Positions 41,926-53,703 of a stretch of 64,000 nt of DNA are shown in pieces. Source of the DNA: Balamuthia mandrillaris. Taxonomy: Eukaryota > Discosea > Longamoebia > Balamuthiidae. The position numbers and the translations under genes are program-made. How positions within the stretch are numbered: position 1 is the first letter of the stretch; each line of letters starts with the position of its first letter. The notes beneath the pieces are model-generated. The model worked only from the letters and a program-made list of their open reading frames with translations, was not told the origin of the DNA and made no database searches. The stretch covers positions 48,501 to 112,500 of the forward strand of contig JAVKOQ010000160.1 in assembly GCA_031835245.1 (NCBI GenBank), given 5' to 3'.

Positions 41926-43662
41926 CCTCCCCTCTTCCTCCCTCTCCTCAATGTTGACCCACGAAAATTTATTTATTTAGTGGCCTTGACGGAGGCATTG
42001 GAATGGCCAGTAAGCCATGCTCAAGTCATCAAAGTGAATGCCATCAATGCAGCAACATTCTTTGGAAAGGGCAAAATCCAAGAACTGAAAGCGTTGCTGG
42101 CTCAGCGTCCATGCGACATTCTGGTCATCGACAGCCTTTCCCTTCAGCCCACTCAAACCTTCAACTTGGCCTCACAACTTAATTGTAGGGTAAAATGAAT
42201 ACACCACCACTGAAAATGAATAGCTTTCATCTCCTCGCATCTGTTTTTGACAATCAAAACAAACAATGATATAGGTAATGGATAGGTTTAGGCTTATATT
42301 GGAAATATTCTATAACAGAGCTCAGAGCAGAGAAAGCCAATGTCAGGTGGAGTTAGCCTCGTTGCCATATCAACGTATGCACTTGAGTACTGCCCTTCAA
42401 TCCGTCCATTTGGCACAACAACGTGGTGGTGGTGCCTTCTTGGCTGGCGCAGGTGAGACCTTGTTGGAGTTAGAACGCAGAAAGCTGGATGAGCGCGAGA
42501 AGAAGCTAAGACAGGAGCTAAGACAGATCTCCAAGTCCAGAGAGTTGCAACAAGAAGGTAGCAACTCATCCTTTACGTTGTTTTGTTCTATTTCTAATGT
42601 TGTTGGTTTAATGAAGTGCGGAAAAACAGAGAAATGCCATTAGTAGCATTATTAGGATACACGAATGCTGGAAAGTCAGCTATACTCAACCGATTGGCCG
42701 GTACATCATTAATCAGCCATGACATGCTCTTTGCTTCTCTTCACAGCCATGTGCGCGGAATCCGATTGCCTTTAGGTTGGTTGTTTATGCTATGTATCGA
42801 TAAAATAACTAATAGGCTTTAACAACAAACAACAGGAACAAAAGTATTAGCAGCAGATACAGTTGGGTTTATCAGCGATTTACCACATGACTTAGTGGCA
42901 CCTTTCACAGCGACGTTGGAGAACATCAATCATGCTGACATAATGCTGCATGTACGGGATGTTACTCATCCAGAGGCTCGTCGCCAGGACGAGAGTGTAC
43001 ATCAAGTATTGCGGCAGATGAACGTTGATCCTTCTTCTTATCATCAAACCCTAGATGAAGACCAGACGGCTGGCGAAGGAAAAGGAAAAGAGTTTTTGGA
43101 GGTATGGAACAAGGTAGACTTGTTGGATGAAGTGACAAAACAACAAATGAAAAGCATCATACTCGCAAAACGGAACAAAACACAACATCAACAAAGTCAA
43201 CATCCAGAAAACGGAGACAATCTAACTTTGCATTCAACATCTTCTGGTATAGACAGTGAAGCACTGTTGGACGAACTGCGCAGGAAAGACAACGTTTTCC
43301 TGATATCAGCCAAGACAGGGGAAGGCTGCGATGAACTGTTGCAACACGTGGAAGAAAGGATCCATCGCAAGTATCCTGGGAAACAAACCAAGCTCTATGA
43401 ATTCCTGGTGCCGGTGTCATCTTCGACGGGACAGGCCCAAATGAACTTCCTCCACCGTAACGGATTGGTCAAAGAGATCAGAGATGTGACGAAGCCTGCG
43501 CATGACACATTAGAAGGAAATGAAGAAGAAGAAGAAGAAGAACAAGAACAAGAAGGAGGAGGAGGAGGAGGGGAAGATAACGAAAATAAGCTGATGTCCG
43601 TGGTTGTACAGATGGAAGTGCAGGCCTTCAATCAGTTCATGACCCAGTTTGCAGAAAAGTGA
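41103..43662 (+). CDS. GTPBP6: Mitochondrial HflX-family GTPase (GTPBP6-like)
   Basis: Seven exons (41103-41476, 41669-41787, 41849-41878, 41981-42189, 42275-42557, 42617-42775, 42836-43662) join to 666 residues. HflX/GTPBP6 proteins bind the large ribosomal subunit and split or mature ribosomes. The Arg-rich start MGWRLAPVRLVSSLALDG suggests mitochondrial import. The HflX N-domain shows ATFFGKGKIQELKAL and VMDRFRLILEIFYNRA. The G domain has G1 GYTNAGKSAILNRL, G3 DTVGFISDLPHDLVAPF and G4 NKVD, and the characteristic LHVRDVTHPEA block follows. The switch I Thr usual in bacterial HflX is absent (FASLHSHVRG). A Glu/Gly-rich run sits near the C-terminus (43525-43580). Exon 3 is only 30 nt. A TTC repeat in intron 1 and CT repeat in intron 3 precede acceptors. 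Confidence 0.92.
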
Positions 43663-43909
43663 GCCGAATAAATATAAAATGGGATTGTGTTTTAGCGAAG
43701 CGGTGCACCTTGAATTAATTAATTAGGTAAGCGAAATTTCGGAAAAACCATTCCCATAATAGAATTGGTCTTGCACTTTTTTCCGATTGGCCCAGAAATA
43801 TGAATATTTTAGATTACAGTTTCACAAAGAGGTTTTCTGATGTTCCTGTTTTTATTTTTTTTTTTTTGGTTCGTTACGCCAAAGACAGAACCGAAAGTGA
43901 ATCACGGGG

Positions 43910-45129
43910 ATGGCAGCGCAACAACAAGAGGTAGTGGTAGCGAAAACCTATGTGGAGGGAACCAGGCAACCCAAAATCTGGCCCTGTATCGACGATATTT
44001 ACTTCACAGAGGACTTGGTTTGGCTGGAGAGCGCGAACCCTCTTCGTCCCACCTGTTACAAAAGAAAAGGCGGTCTATCGGACTGTACGCAACGCATAGG
44101 TCCCGCTTTGTACACCAAAAACTATGGCCTGTTCCGCTGCGGCTGCTTCCTTGGTGAATGCTGCCTCGATGACCAACTCCGTGGACGGCTGCTCTTGCGA
44201 CAAGCGCTCGGTCTTTCGAGCAAAGCCGACGTCGAAGCCGAGGAGGAGGAAGAAGACGGACCAGAGTCCAGCAACGTAGAGCTGCAACGCTTCTTCGTGT
44301 TTGGTAAGTTTAGGATATTCGTGAGGGCCACTCGAAACCTCCGACGCAACGAAAAGCTCGAGTAAGACGGATCGAGGATAGTGGACTATTTTGGCCTTCT
44401 TCTTTGTTAGAGCGTCTTCGAGGTCTGCTTCAAACGGAAGCATATGAAAGCAAAGAAGATGAAGAAGGAGAAGAAAGACAGTCAGATTACTTGCAAATAC
44501 GAAAGATAGCAGATAAGCAGCATCCATGCAACGGACAACACGGTTGCTTTGCCCTATTGCCTTATAGAGAGGGTGAAGTGGTTTGCATCTACGCTGGTGC
44601 TGTTGTGAATATGGACGTGGACGAATACGAAAGCTACTATAACGTGGACTACAGTACCCAGTCGGCACCAGAGCTGACCTCCCGCATGAGAATGGACGCC
44701 TCTTGGATTGGCAACGAAGCGCGTTACATCAACGACTATCGCGGTGTTCCATCTTCATCGTCAGCCTCGAGTCCGAATGTTAAGTTGGAAAAGGTATGGC
44801 TGGGTGTGGCTCAACCACTTCATTACCGCAGACTCCTCGAAGAAGAAGAGGAGGAGGATCATCTGGTGGTGGTAGTACAATGCATCAGAGACATTGCTGT
44901 GGGCGAGGAACTGTTATTGGACTATGGAACACGGTTTGTGTTTGTGTTGTTTTCGTTGGAGGAAGTGGAGATGGTTTCATGAACAATATAAAAGGATAGT
45001 GTTGCTGACACCTACCAAAACCACTGCACTTGGCTGGTCGGTTGGTTGATTACACTATTTACATTTAGTTCCGAATGGTTGTGGCTGATGAAAATGGAAT
45101 GCTTTATCGTGATTGTGCTGGCCAATTGA
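43910..45129 (+). CDS. SET-domain protein
   Basis: Three exons (43910-44303, 44411-44933, 45069-45129) join in frame to 325 residues. The second exon holds a SET domain: GCFALLPYREGEVVCIYAGA, NEARYINDYRG (N-x-x-x-x-I-N-D in place of NHS) and VAVGEELLLDYGTR-like end (read as IAVGEELLLDYG). SET enzymes transfer methyl from SAM to lysine. The first exon is Cys-rich (TCYKRKGG, RCGCFLGECC) and might bind metal. The proposed intron 1 contains a protein-like stretch (FRIFVRATRNLRRNEKLE) and then VDYFG, which itself resembles the end of a SET domain. An alternative model therefore has the first exon continuing and ending independently. The joined model is preferred because the second exon has no usable ATG of its own. 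Confidence 0.68.
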
Positions 45130-45323
45130 GGAAAGGAGTTAGCTGTTTTAATCACTCAATTACTGACCTTTTTGTTTATGTTAACCTCCGTTCTTTCAAA
45201 TTCTCCAAAACGTTTGAACTTCCTGTATAGTTATTGGGGGCCACCAGAGAGAAAAATAAACGAACAAAAAAACCGTTTTTTTTTTCTATAATAATAGACC
45301 AATCACAAATCAAACAAGATACT

Positions 45324-46707
45324 ATGCAGCAAGAAGAAATAAGAGAAGAGGCTGTGGAAGAGGAGGAAGAGGAAGGCCTGCTGGAGAATGAAAAAGAAGT
45401 ATTTCTGTCGGAGGTGCACATCACGGAGACACCACAACCAGAAGCTGGCATCGGTGAGGACCGCTTTATCACTCGGTTGAAAATCGTGCTACCACTTTCT
45501 TCTAGCCAACCCAGGCGCGATGAAGAGAACACGGCCGCCTCCCACAGAGAAGGAGGTATAGCAGTCGATGAGGAAGGAGACCTCATTGTCGTGAGGCGCA
45601 AGGTGAGCACAGAAGAGGAAACACAACAACAGGTGATAACTCTGGTGCACTCGATGGCGTCGCCGCTTTGCTCGGTGGGGCTGCAGCTGTGGCGAGGCGC
45701 TCTGTTGCTGTCGGATTATCTCCTCTATGAGGGGCATCGCTTGTTTCAGGGCTGCAGCGCGATGGACCTGGGCTGTGGCGTTGGGCTTACTTCCATCGTG
45801 ATGGCCATGTTTGCCAGCACGCTATGGGCCACTGGTATGAACCCGTTCCTGTTATTATGTGTTCATTTTTTTTTAAAGCAGGTCATTTTATGTGTTGTCT
45901 CATGAACGAACGAATGAAGACTATGAGGAGGAGATACTGAAAAACTGCGAGCGAAATATCCAGCTAAACTCCTACTTGTTCAACAGTAGCAATGCCTGCT
46001 CCTCCAATCCTGTTCATGTCAAGATGTACTCTCTCTCGCTCGCTCTATTCCTTCTTTTCTTCTTTCTCTTTCCTTAGCGTTCTATGTTGCAGTCGCTAAC
46101 ATGTTTTGAATGTTCCTGTGAAGGTTGGATTGGAGCAAAGGCATTCAAACGGCGGAAGAGAATGGTGGCTGCAAGGATGAACGGTTCTGTTGGTCAAGCG
46201 AAGAAATGAAAGAGGTAGCCCGTGTGTCTGTATTTCTGGCGGCTGATGGTAACGGCTTTTAACTCCTACACTTGTGCAACTGCTGATCGCCTTCTGCTCT
46301 AGTTATTTATGAGGACAGCATTACAGACAGTTTCTTCCACACACTAAGGTTTCAATCTTTCTCTATAGGTCTTCTGCAGTGTTCTTGGTTTTTAACAACC
46401 TCAGTGCAGACAACTTATGCAATTGACAGAGAGTGAAGAAGGAGGGAGTCAAGCATCCACAGCCTACATCGCTATCGAGAAGCGGATAAACTTCACGTTG
46501 GAAGACCTGGCTCCCACGGCAAAGGCTTATTCTCATTTCCGCACCTACTTTATCGCTTCGGATGATGAGCAGAGAATCGATGAACAAGCAAAGACGGAAG
46601 GACGGCCACATTTCAAGGGCACACTTATCTCCACAGACTGCGTACCGCAATACTTTGATTATGATAGAGTGAAAGAGTTAGAATTGTGGAACCTGACCTT
46701 GTTGTAG
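45324..46707 (+). CDS. METTL22: METTL22-like protein methyltransferase
   Basis: Five exons (45324-45834, 45920-46025, 46124-46248, 46303-46348, 46410-46707) join in frame to 361 residues. METTL22 is a class I SAM-dependent lysine methyltransferase; the human enzyme acts on the DNA/RNA-binding protein Kin17. Sequence blocks in order are SVGLQLWRGALLLSDYLLYE, the SAM motif MDLGCGVGLTSIVMAMFA, NCERNIQLNSYLF, LDWSKG, FLAADVIYEDSITDSFFHTL and YIAIEKRINFTLEDL, ending in VKELELWNLTLL. All occur in the same order in METTL22. The N-terminus is Glu-rich. The exon 2 acceptor at 45919 gives the expected Asp after LWAT. The 3' end converges on the PhyH gene with only 80 bp between stops, filled by a CT repeat. 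Confidence 0.9.
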
Positions 46708-46741
46708 GCCTTCTTGTAAGTTAACTTCATAGCTCATGAAG

Positions 46742-46743
<2 letters not shown>

Positions 46744-46780
<37 letters not shown>
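46744..46780. repeat. (CT)n between convergent METTL22 and PhyH genes
   Basis: About 18 CT units occupy the short spacer between two convergent stop codons. Confidence 0.9.
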
Positions 46781-46782
<2 letters not shown>

Positions 46783-46786
46783 ACAT

Positions 46787-48242
46787 TCAAGGAAAAGTAT
46801 CTCCAAAGAGAGGCACTGCAAAGGCCACTAAGCCATCCGATGTCGATCCATTCTGCTGCCCTACCCGTGATAAAGTTGATGAGGAGGCATTGGAAGAAGA
46901 GGAAGTGAACTGGGGACCCCAACTGAACTGAGGCATGTACGCTCTTCGCTGCTGCGAGGAATGGTTTGGCCCGCTGCGGTGCCACACCATGGACGACAAG
47001 AGGACGAGGCTGCCTTGTGGAAGGATCAAAGCGTGCTCTCCTTCTATCTCCTCTCCACTCTCTATCTCATCAGCTTCTTGTCTTCGAAGTTCTTTTTCAT
47101 CGGGATAACGAGCTGCCATCTTTCGATGATGTCGCATGTACTCTTCCGGTGAAGTGAAGCAAAGATGACGGTTTGTGGGTAAAGAAGGAGGAGGAGGAGG
47201 AGGATAGGGTAATATATAAAGGCATCCGTTTTCTTCGTCCATGTCGTCCATTGCTATCCAAGCGGAGATGTATGGCCTTTCTGTTGTGTGAAGTGTTTCT
47301 GCTCCTTCGCCGCTGTCGTCCAAGTATCTTCTGTCCTATAGAAGGTGTAAAAAAGAGAAAAAGGAGGAGGAGAAAAGAAGAAGAACAAGAAGAAGAAGAA
47401 GAAGAAGAAGAAGAAGAAGAAGAAGAAGAAGAAGAAGAAGAAGAAGAAGAAGAAGAAGAAGAAGAACAAGAAGAAGAAGAAGAACAAGAACAAGAAGAAG
47501 AACAAGAACAAGAAGAAGAAGAACAAGAACAAGAAGAGAAGAAGAACAAGAAGAAGAAGAAGAACAAGAACAAGAAGAACAAGAACAAGGACAAGAAGAA
47601 AGGTGAACCTGATGATAGGCGAAACGGGAGGCATTACCCGAGTTCTCAGTTTTAACTATGTACTGTTCGTTTAGCTGTTTCAAGGGTGGACAAAAAAAAG
47701 TGGATCAAGTGAGAGAAAGCGATAGTGAGACAACAAGACCACGGGTGGATAGGTACAAGGCACACTTCTCGTGTGTTACCAAACAGAGAAGATAAGACGT
47801 CTCCCAGGTAAGCACCAAACAACAACTCTCTCGCGATGACAGCAGAGCAGGAAGCAGAAGCTGGTCCGCACATGCACGAACGCTCCGCCATGTAAGCTTC
47901 TCTATCCCTTCGACACGAGGCGTTACCACGCTGACGGCTCATGGGCTCTGCGGTACAACCGACCACGGAGCATTTGTCTTAGTAGACCCAACAAGCCAAC
48001 CTGTAGGTGCACGCAGTAAAAACATAAACGAACGAACCAAGAATACACCCTGCAGTTTGTTCCAGTTCTGCTCCCCTTTGTTCTTTGCGTCGTTGAAGAA
48101 GGAAGTCAAGCTCTTCCCTCAACGCCGATAGAAACGGCAGAAAGTGCTGTGGGGACAACACCAGGAAACCTTTCTCGTGGAAAACGCTTGTTTGCCACCG
48201 CTCCAACAACCCAACTTCTTTCTTGCTGTTGTCTCCTTCCAT
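46787..48242 (-). CDS. Phytanoyl-CoA dioxygenase (PhyH) family protein
   Basis: Four exons are supported: 48242 to about 48050, about 47980 to 47800, about 47670 to 47605, and about 47335 to 46787. PhyH proteins are Fe(II)/2-oxoglutarate dioxygenases. The Fe-binding HxD is assembled across an intron (AYHQ then DRRYLDDSGE), and the distal His lies in LLSSMVWHRSGPNHSS, with RRAYMPQFS providing the 2-oxoglutarate-binding Arg. Other blocks are LNEQYIVKT and ISAWIAMDDMDEENGCLYIL. The substrate cannot be inferred. The third intron is filled by a ~200-nt (GAA)n repeat, TTC on the sense strand. An (AAAAG)n array lies just upstream of the start. Exact borders of exons 2 and 3 are approximate. Confidence 0.88.
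47388..47592. repeat. (GAA)n repeat in PhyH intron
   Basis: Nearly pure gaa units with occasional caa on the plus strand. On the sense strand it is a long TTC tract upstream of the exon 4 acceptor. Apparent poly-Glu/Lys and poly-Ser ORFs over it are by-products. Confidence 0.92.
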
Positions 48243-48270
48243 TATACTTTTGCTTCCTTGTTTCTGCTTT

Positions 48271-48393
48271 CTAAAAAGAAAGAGAAAAGAAAAGAAAAGA
48301 AAAGAAAAGAAAAGAAAAGAAAAGAAAAGAAAAGAAAAGAAAAGAAAAGAAAAGAAAAGAAAAGAAAAGAAAAGAAAAGAAAAGAAAAGAAAA
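48271..48393. repeat. (AAAAG)n pentanucleotide array
   Basis: About 24 copies of aaaag lie immediately upstream of the PhyH start and ~50 bp downstream of the SAC1 stop. Pure and therefore probably unstable in length. Confidence 0.95.
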
Positions 48394-48446
48394 TGGAGAA
48401 GCTTAATTGTTTGCTTTAAGAGTGCTGTTGTTCCTTGATGATATAC

Positions 48447-48809
48447 TTAGTCATCATGGGGAGCGGCAACAGATTTGCTAGAGTTGTTGGCCTTAGGCGT
48501 GGATGTCCAAGGTCGCCAAGGATGGACGCCGAGCTGAGGCCTATCCACAAGGTCGGGTCCATAAAGCATAAGTATCTTAGCGGAAGCAGCCAATCCGCTC
48601 AACCAAAACAATATCACCAGTATCTGATACACTATCCCTGCTTCTTCTGTTTAAAGCAAGTTATTTCAGTAAGTAAAGGAAGAAAAGAAGAAGAAAGATG
48701 TGTTGTAAAAAGACCTTGTGGTGTAAAGATGGAAGCTAAGAACATTACAGCACCGATCAGAATAGCAATCATGCACTACAAACAAATTACGTAGTTTTGT
48801 GGTAATGCA

Positions 48810-48840
<31 letters not shown>

Positions 48841-48886
48841 CAAAATAAATTAAGAACCAGAAATAAGAGCTACAGAGAGCAAGAAC

Positions 48887-48928
<42 letters not shown>

Positions 48929-49098
48929 CAATGATGGTGAGAACAGGTCTGTAGTTGTTGAAAGGTGAAGTGGTGATAGCGCTTTGCTCATCAACGATGT
49001 AATTGCCCAAGAACAAATCGAAAGAGTCCTTTATTTATTTTTTAGGAGTAAATAGATGCATTGTTAGGTCGGAGGGAGGGAGAGAGGAGGGAGGGAGG

Positions 49099-49136
<38 letters not shown>

Positions 49137-49989
49137 AAAGAAAGATACCTGCCGAAATCCATCTTTGAAGTTGTTGAGAAAGTAACGAGTGACACTGTTG
49201 GCTCCATCATTGACCACGCCTCTCAGCGTTCTCTTTCCGGTGCGAGTAAAATCAGTTTTGAGAGCGCCAGTACCTGCATACTGGAAGCTGATGGTATCCG
49301 CGTTGTTCGCCCACACTAAAGGAGTAAGAACAGTTGAGTTTGGTTGCTTAGTAAGGGCTTTTATCCATGTTAGTGAAAGGAAGTACCATGCTTCAATCGA
49401 GAGTCCAAGTCGGGATGGTTGGTGATGGTGTCTCCTTTAGCTAGAATGCCAACATACCTCAACTGGAGTTCTAGGCTACGTCTGGCTAGCATGCTCTGAT
49501 CAGAATCGAGTTTGTGCGCGCAAGTTAGTTAATGAAAGGACGTTAAGGAGAAGATCATTACCTGAACTACATTTGTTCGGTCCAAGTTATCAATACAGTT
49601 TGTTCGGAAGACTCCGTCTTGGCTGGTGGCAATGTTGTGGTCGTTTGTGTCAAAGGAAAGGAAACCAAATTTCTCGATGTCATCCTGCAAGTTATCCATA
49701 AGATCATGAAGACGATTCCAGTTTTGTTTGCATTCCTTGTGAAAGTCAAATGCTACGTAGCGCAGTTTTGATACCACTTCCAATTGATTTACCTGTTATT
49801 ATTTGAGTATAAGAGAAGAGTGAAAGTAGAGAACAGAGGACTATGTACGTGGTTTTCATATTCTTGAGCAAGCGCTCCTTCAGAACCTTTCTGATTGATG
49901 AGGTTGACCAAGACTTGCCTTCCATATTGTGATATTTGCTTATCAAAATGCAAAGCAATAGATCTAGCCTGTAATGTGAAGTTTTACAC

Positions 49990-50032
<43 letters not shown>

Positions 50033-51063
50033 GGGCACATACGCTATGAGTTTTGGTAGGCCGAATATGAGCTCTAGGCTTGTAGGAGATGTCTGGATGC
50101 TGGTTCCAAAAGATCGGAATGGAGCCACGTGTCTGCACAAAGGAGCAACAGTCGACGGCAGTAGTAGCTCTGGAGGCTGCCACGGAGCCACGCTGCTTCA
50201 CGAGCAAGATTTGCTCTGTTTCGACATTGTTGGCTACTTCACCCTTCTCATCCACGCCTCGAACGTTGTATCGAGTGCCAGCACGGTTGAGGTTTCTTCT
50301 GGAGATGAGAACATAGTCAAAGACAGAGTCACCAAGGCGAATGTCGTTCTCGATATGGATGTAGCCCATCATGAGGGGCAGGATCCATTGGTCCAGTTGG
50401 TTGGCGATAAGGTCCTTCGACAAGTGCTTGTTCCAAAAGAAGCGTGGATCCACCTTTGACGGAGCAGAGAACACCGGAGAAGGGAATAAGGAGAAGAGAG
50501 AATGAAAGAAGAGGAAGGAAGAAGATACCAATAAGTAAAGCGAGAAAGAGAGGAGAAGAAGGTAACGAACATAAAAAGTCTATACCTTCTCCCAAAGAGC
50601 AGCACTCCTCGGTTCCTCCTCGCTTCCACTCTTTTCCTTTGACAAACGCACCTGAAGCCGCGTGGTGATGTCGCAGGTAGTCGAGAAGTAAAAGTACTTA
50701 GTGGCAAGGATGTTGCGCAGCATGGCCAAGTAGCGAGCCTCATCTCTTTGCCTCTCGTTCGAGAGGCGGGTGGTCACAAAAGGAATGATCTTGGTGGCCG
50801 CCACGCGCCACACTTGATGCCCTTGCAACAGACCAACCAACTGGCGCTTCGTGATGACCACAAGGTAGGGGCCTATGTTTGAAAACAAAAAAGAGAGACA
50901 AAAACAACGTAAGGACAGAGAGGTTGAAGCAAAGAAGGAGAAGAAGGAGTAGTCTACCGCCAAGGAGGCGAATGATGCCAACCAACCCAAAGATTTCTTG
51001 AGTTGTGCCAGGGCTGCCTGCTGCCGGTCCTCCTATATTTGCTTCACTTTTAGTTTCATGGAT

Positions 51064-51109
<46 letters not shown>

Positions 51110-51260
51110 ACTGACCAGCCGGCCGCACAGCAAAAGTACCAGTGGTTCTGTCGATTTCCAACCGAGAGGAGTGCAGCTTTGGGTTGGAAGGTTCCAAGAC
51201 AAACTGGTCCGATGTCGTCACCAGGCGAAAGCTCTCCGGCAAAGGCGCCACCTCTCCCAT
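48447..51260 (-). CDS. SAC1: SAC1-type phosphoinositide phosphatase
   Basis: A gene of about eleven exons. SAC1 is an ER/Golgi membrane phosphatase that removes phosphate from PI4P and PI3P. The N-terminus reads [20 protein letters not shown]. Further blocks are [40 protein letters not shown], the region [17 protein letters not shown], and the catalytic CX5R loop [15 protein letters not shown]. Then come [19 protein letters not shown] and two hydrophobic segments near 48740 and 48600 ([20 protein letters not shown]), as expected for the C-terminal membrane anchor. Five introns carry GA repeats on the plus strand, i.e. CT on the sense strand. Start chosen at the Met of MGEVAP; an upstream in-frame Met at 51386 would add 42 basic residues. 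Confidence 0.92.
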
Positions 51261-51412
51261 CTTATCTCTCCTGCTAGCAGCAACTTTTCCGGTAGCCGCT
51301 CTCTCTTTCTTGCTTTTCTTCTGCTTGTGGCCATAAAATCTGACGTTTTTTGGGTACCAGTCAGGACAGCAAGCGGACAACGCCAAAGGGAATGGGTAGG
51401 ATATTACGATCA

Positions 51413-51494
51413 GACAATGTGGCCGAGTGGTTAAGGCGACGCACTGCTAATGCGTTGGGCTCTGCCCGCGCAGGTTCGAATCCTGCCATTGTCG
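51413..51494 (+). tRNA. tRNA-Ser (anticodon GCT)
   Basis: An 82-nt cloverleaf with 7-bp acceptor stem (gacaatg/cattgtc), discriminator G, D arm with A box tggccgagtgg, anticodon stem acgca/tgcgt around loop ctgctaa (anticodon GCT, reading AGC/AGT), a long type II variable arm typical of Ser, and B box ggttcgaatcc. No intron and no encoded CCA, as for a nuclear tRNA. A T-run at 51556-51566 lies too far away to be the terminator with certainty. Confidence 0.96.
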
Positions 51495-51942
51495 ACATAA
51501 CTTTTTGCACCCTTTTTTGAAGCGGCGAACACGCAATAGAATAGACAAACCCCTCTTTTTTTTTTGTTTACAAGGAGATCGGCAGCAGAGAGCTCCAAGG
51601 AGTCGCTGTTGGCGCACAGCCAGCAAGGCGTTCCTGCATCTTTGAAAAGCGAGAAGCGAAAAGAGCGAATGCGAGAGAATTTCCAAAAAGAAAACAAATA
51701 CGATACTTTGCCTCTTCGGTTGCAAGCGCCACCAGCAACTCAAAATACTTAACGTCTCAATGGGGCTCCCTGCAGTAGTGGTATCCTTCGCTCTCTTGGT
51801 TGCATCCGACCACAATAAATCGATCGACTTTTCCGAAGATAAGGCAAAGGTTAAATTAAAGCTAAATTGGAGTAGAATGTAAAAATTCAAGCAGTATTAC
51901 CCTCTGCTGGCCAGCTTTTGTAAATGCAAGAAGTTTGAGAAA
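51495..51942. other. Gap between tRNA-Ser and the membrane protein gene
   Basis: No gene supported. Short frames on both strands lack family signal. It should contain the promoter of the plus-strand gene at 51943. Confidence 0.3.
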
Positions 51943-53528
51943 ATGCAAGTCCTTCCCTCACAGAACGCTGTTTTGTTCCTTTTGCTTTTTGCTTCTTTTC
52001 CCGTGTACCGAGCGCAACAATGCGAACTATCGTTTGGCAGCATAACAGGACCGATAAATCAGCCCGGCCTCGTGTCTGGACAGCCAGCGACCATGACCTT
52101 TGACAACTGTGAATGGCTGCCTGCCGTGAACACAAGCCAACTTTGTTGCAGCTACGTCAGTACCTCCAACCCCAGTAATCCGCGACCTTTGGCACTTATT
52201 GCTATTGAAGCTATTGCTATTCCAACCTTCCGACTAAGCCTCACCTCCATTCCTCCTGCCCCTTTGGTGGACGTCACCATCACTGTGGATTGCGCAGTAC
52301 TAGATACCGCGTCAATCACCGTACAGGAAGGGCCAGCAACACAGTCTAATTCTGTTCCCTATAACTTCACATACGATGGGATTTCTCCGTGCACATTTTA
52401 TTTTGAAAATTTTACTTACTGCCCAGCAGACAGCGGTTCACACGGTTCTTCTTCATCTTCATCTTCTTCTTTTTCTTCTTCGTCTTCTCCTTCTTCTTTT
52501 TCATCGTCAGACCCAGGCGACGAGTCAAGTAACAGCCAGGAAGGACAAAAGCTTCCCGTTAGCGTGGACCTGGTGAGGAATAGCCCTGATCTGATACTTT
52601 CTTCGGTCGAGGCGCCTGGTTTTCAGGTGCTGGCCTCTTATGGAACTTTTGTCGCGAAAGGCACTGGAGAGATCATTGGCTCTGGAGACACTTGGATGAA
52701 GCTGCCGGACAGAATAACGAAAGAGGGCAATGTGGAACATACGGCAATTTTACACCTTAACACCTCTTCTTTGTCCATTTCACACGTGGTGTTAACAACC
52801 GAGCAAATGCTTGAGGTTATTCCAGGCTTCAATGTGACATTGACTAGTGGCCCTTCGGTAAAGACCTCTGTGTTGGTGCAACGCTGGCCGTTTGTTTCTC
52901 CCTCTTCCGGATTCACTTGGAATATTGCTTTGCGCTTGGTTTCAGAGGCAAGTTTCCAGGGTAAGCAAACGCGACGAGTATTTCGTTGCCTCAACCTCAT
53001 TTTTTTTTTAAACACAAATTTCTCTCTCACACTCACACATCGCACTCTCAGCTCCAAGTTGTGTTACAACGGAAAGTGCAGTGGAATGTACCAGCAAAAC
53101 AAATACACCTGTGCAGGTGGTTGCCGCGCTTATCCTCAAAGCATTGGTGGACGATCAATTGCTTCAAGTTCCATTCACACATACTATAGATGCTGAAGGG
53201 TTGATTCATTTCCAGTTTCAGCTGCCTACATTCACCAATTCTTGCTTCATTGATCCTGGTTGGTGCTTTCTTCAGCCAACTTGGTTCCTTCTCTGACAGT
53301 ATTCTTTCCTTGGCAGATCTTTCATTGGTGTTGCAAGATCAGGATGACAGCCAGGCAAACAATGATAACATGGAGGATCCGTTGTTGGTGGTCTATGTGG
53401 TTGTACCACTGCTGGTTGCATTGACTGCAGCTGTGATTGCTGTTGCAATGTCGATCTTTCACATGAAGAGAAGAAAGAAGAGCAAACAGAGGGTTACCGC
53501 AGCACTGAAAAAAACAAGTGCAACATAA
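51943..53528 (+). CDS. Type I membrane protein of unknown family
   Basis: Three exons (51943 to about 52960, about 53053 to 53259, about 53317 to 53528) join in phase 1. The protein starts with a signal peptide (VLFLLLFASFPVYRAQQC), has a Cys-containing, Thr/Ser-rich ectodomain with sequons such as NTS, NFT and NVT, a ~25-residue Ser tract at 52447-52510, one transmembrane helix near the C-terminus (LLVVYVVVPLLVALTAAVIA) and a short basic tail (MKRRKKSKQR). The architecture suits a cell-surface receptor or adhesin with the Ser tract as a hinge. I recognise no named domain. Pairs such as CELSFGS and CTFYFENFTYC hint at beta-sandwich folds. Confidence 0.75.
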
Positions 53529-53590
53529 CATCCCACAGAGGTGTAAGGATAAACTACTTTGATTCCTTTTATTTTAATTTTTTGACTAAA

Positions 53591-53596
<6 letters not shown>

Positions 53597-53632
<36 letters not shown>
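53597..53632. repeat. (GA)n between convergent genes
   Basis: About 18 GA units between the stop of the membrane protein gene (+) and the stop of PPT1 (-). Confidence 0.9.
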
Positions 53633-53634
<2 letters not shown>

Positions 53635-53703
53635 GGGTTCAGTCTATTCAATTAGTGGGGAAATATATCTGAAGAAGAAAAAGGGAGCATCCGAAGACAG
53701 GCT

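Noticed and set aside
44075-44668. Minus-strand 197-codon ORF
   Set aside because: Overlaps the plus-strand SET gene exons, which have recognisable motifs and good splice sites.
47173-47655. Poly-Glu/Lys and poly-Ser ORFs on both strands
   Set aside because: Products of the (GAA)n repeat inside a PhyH intron; the flanking exons fix the true gene and strand.
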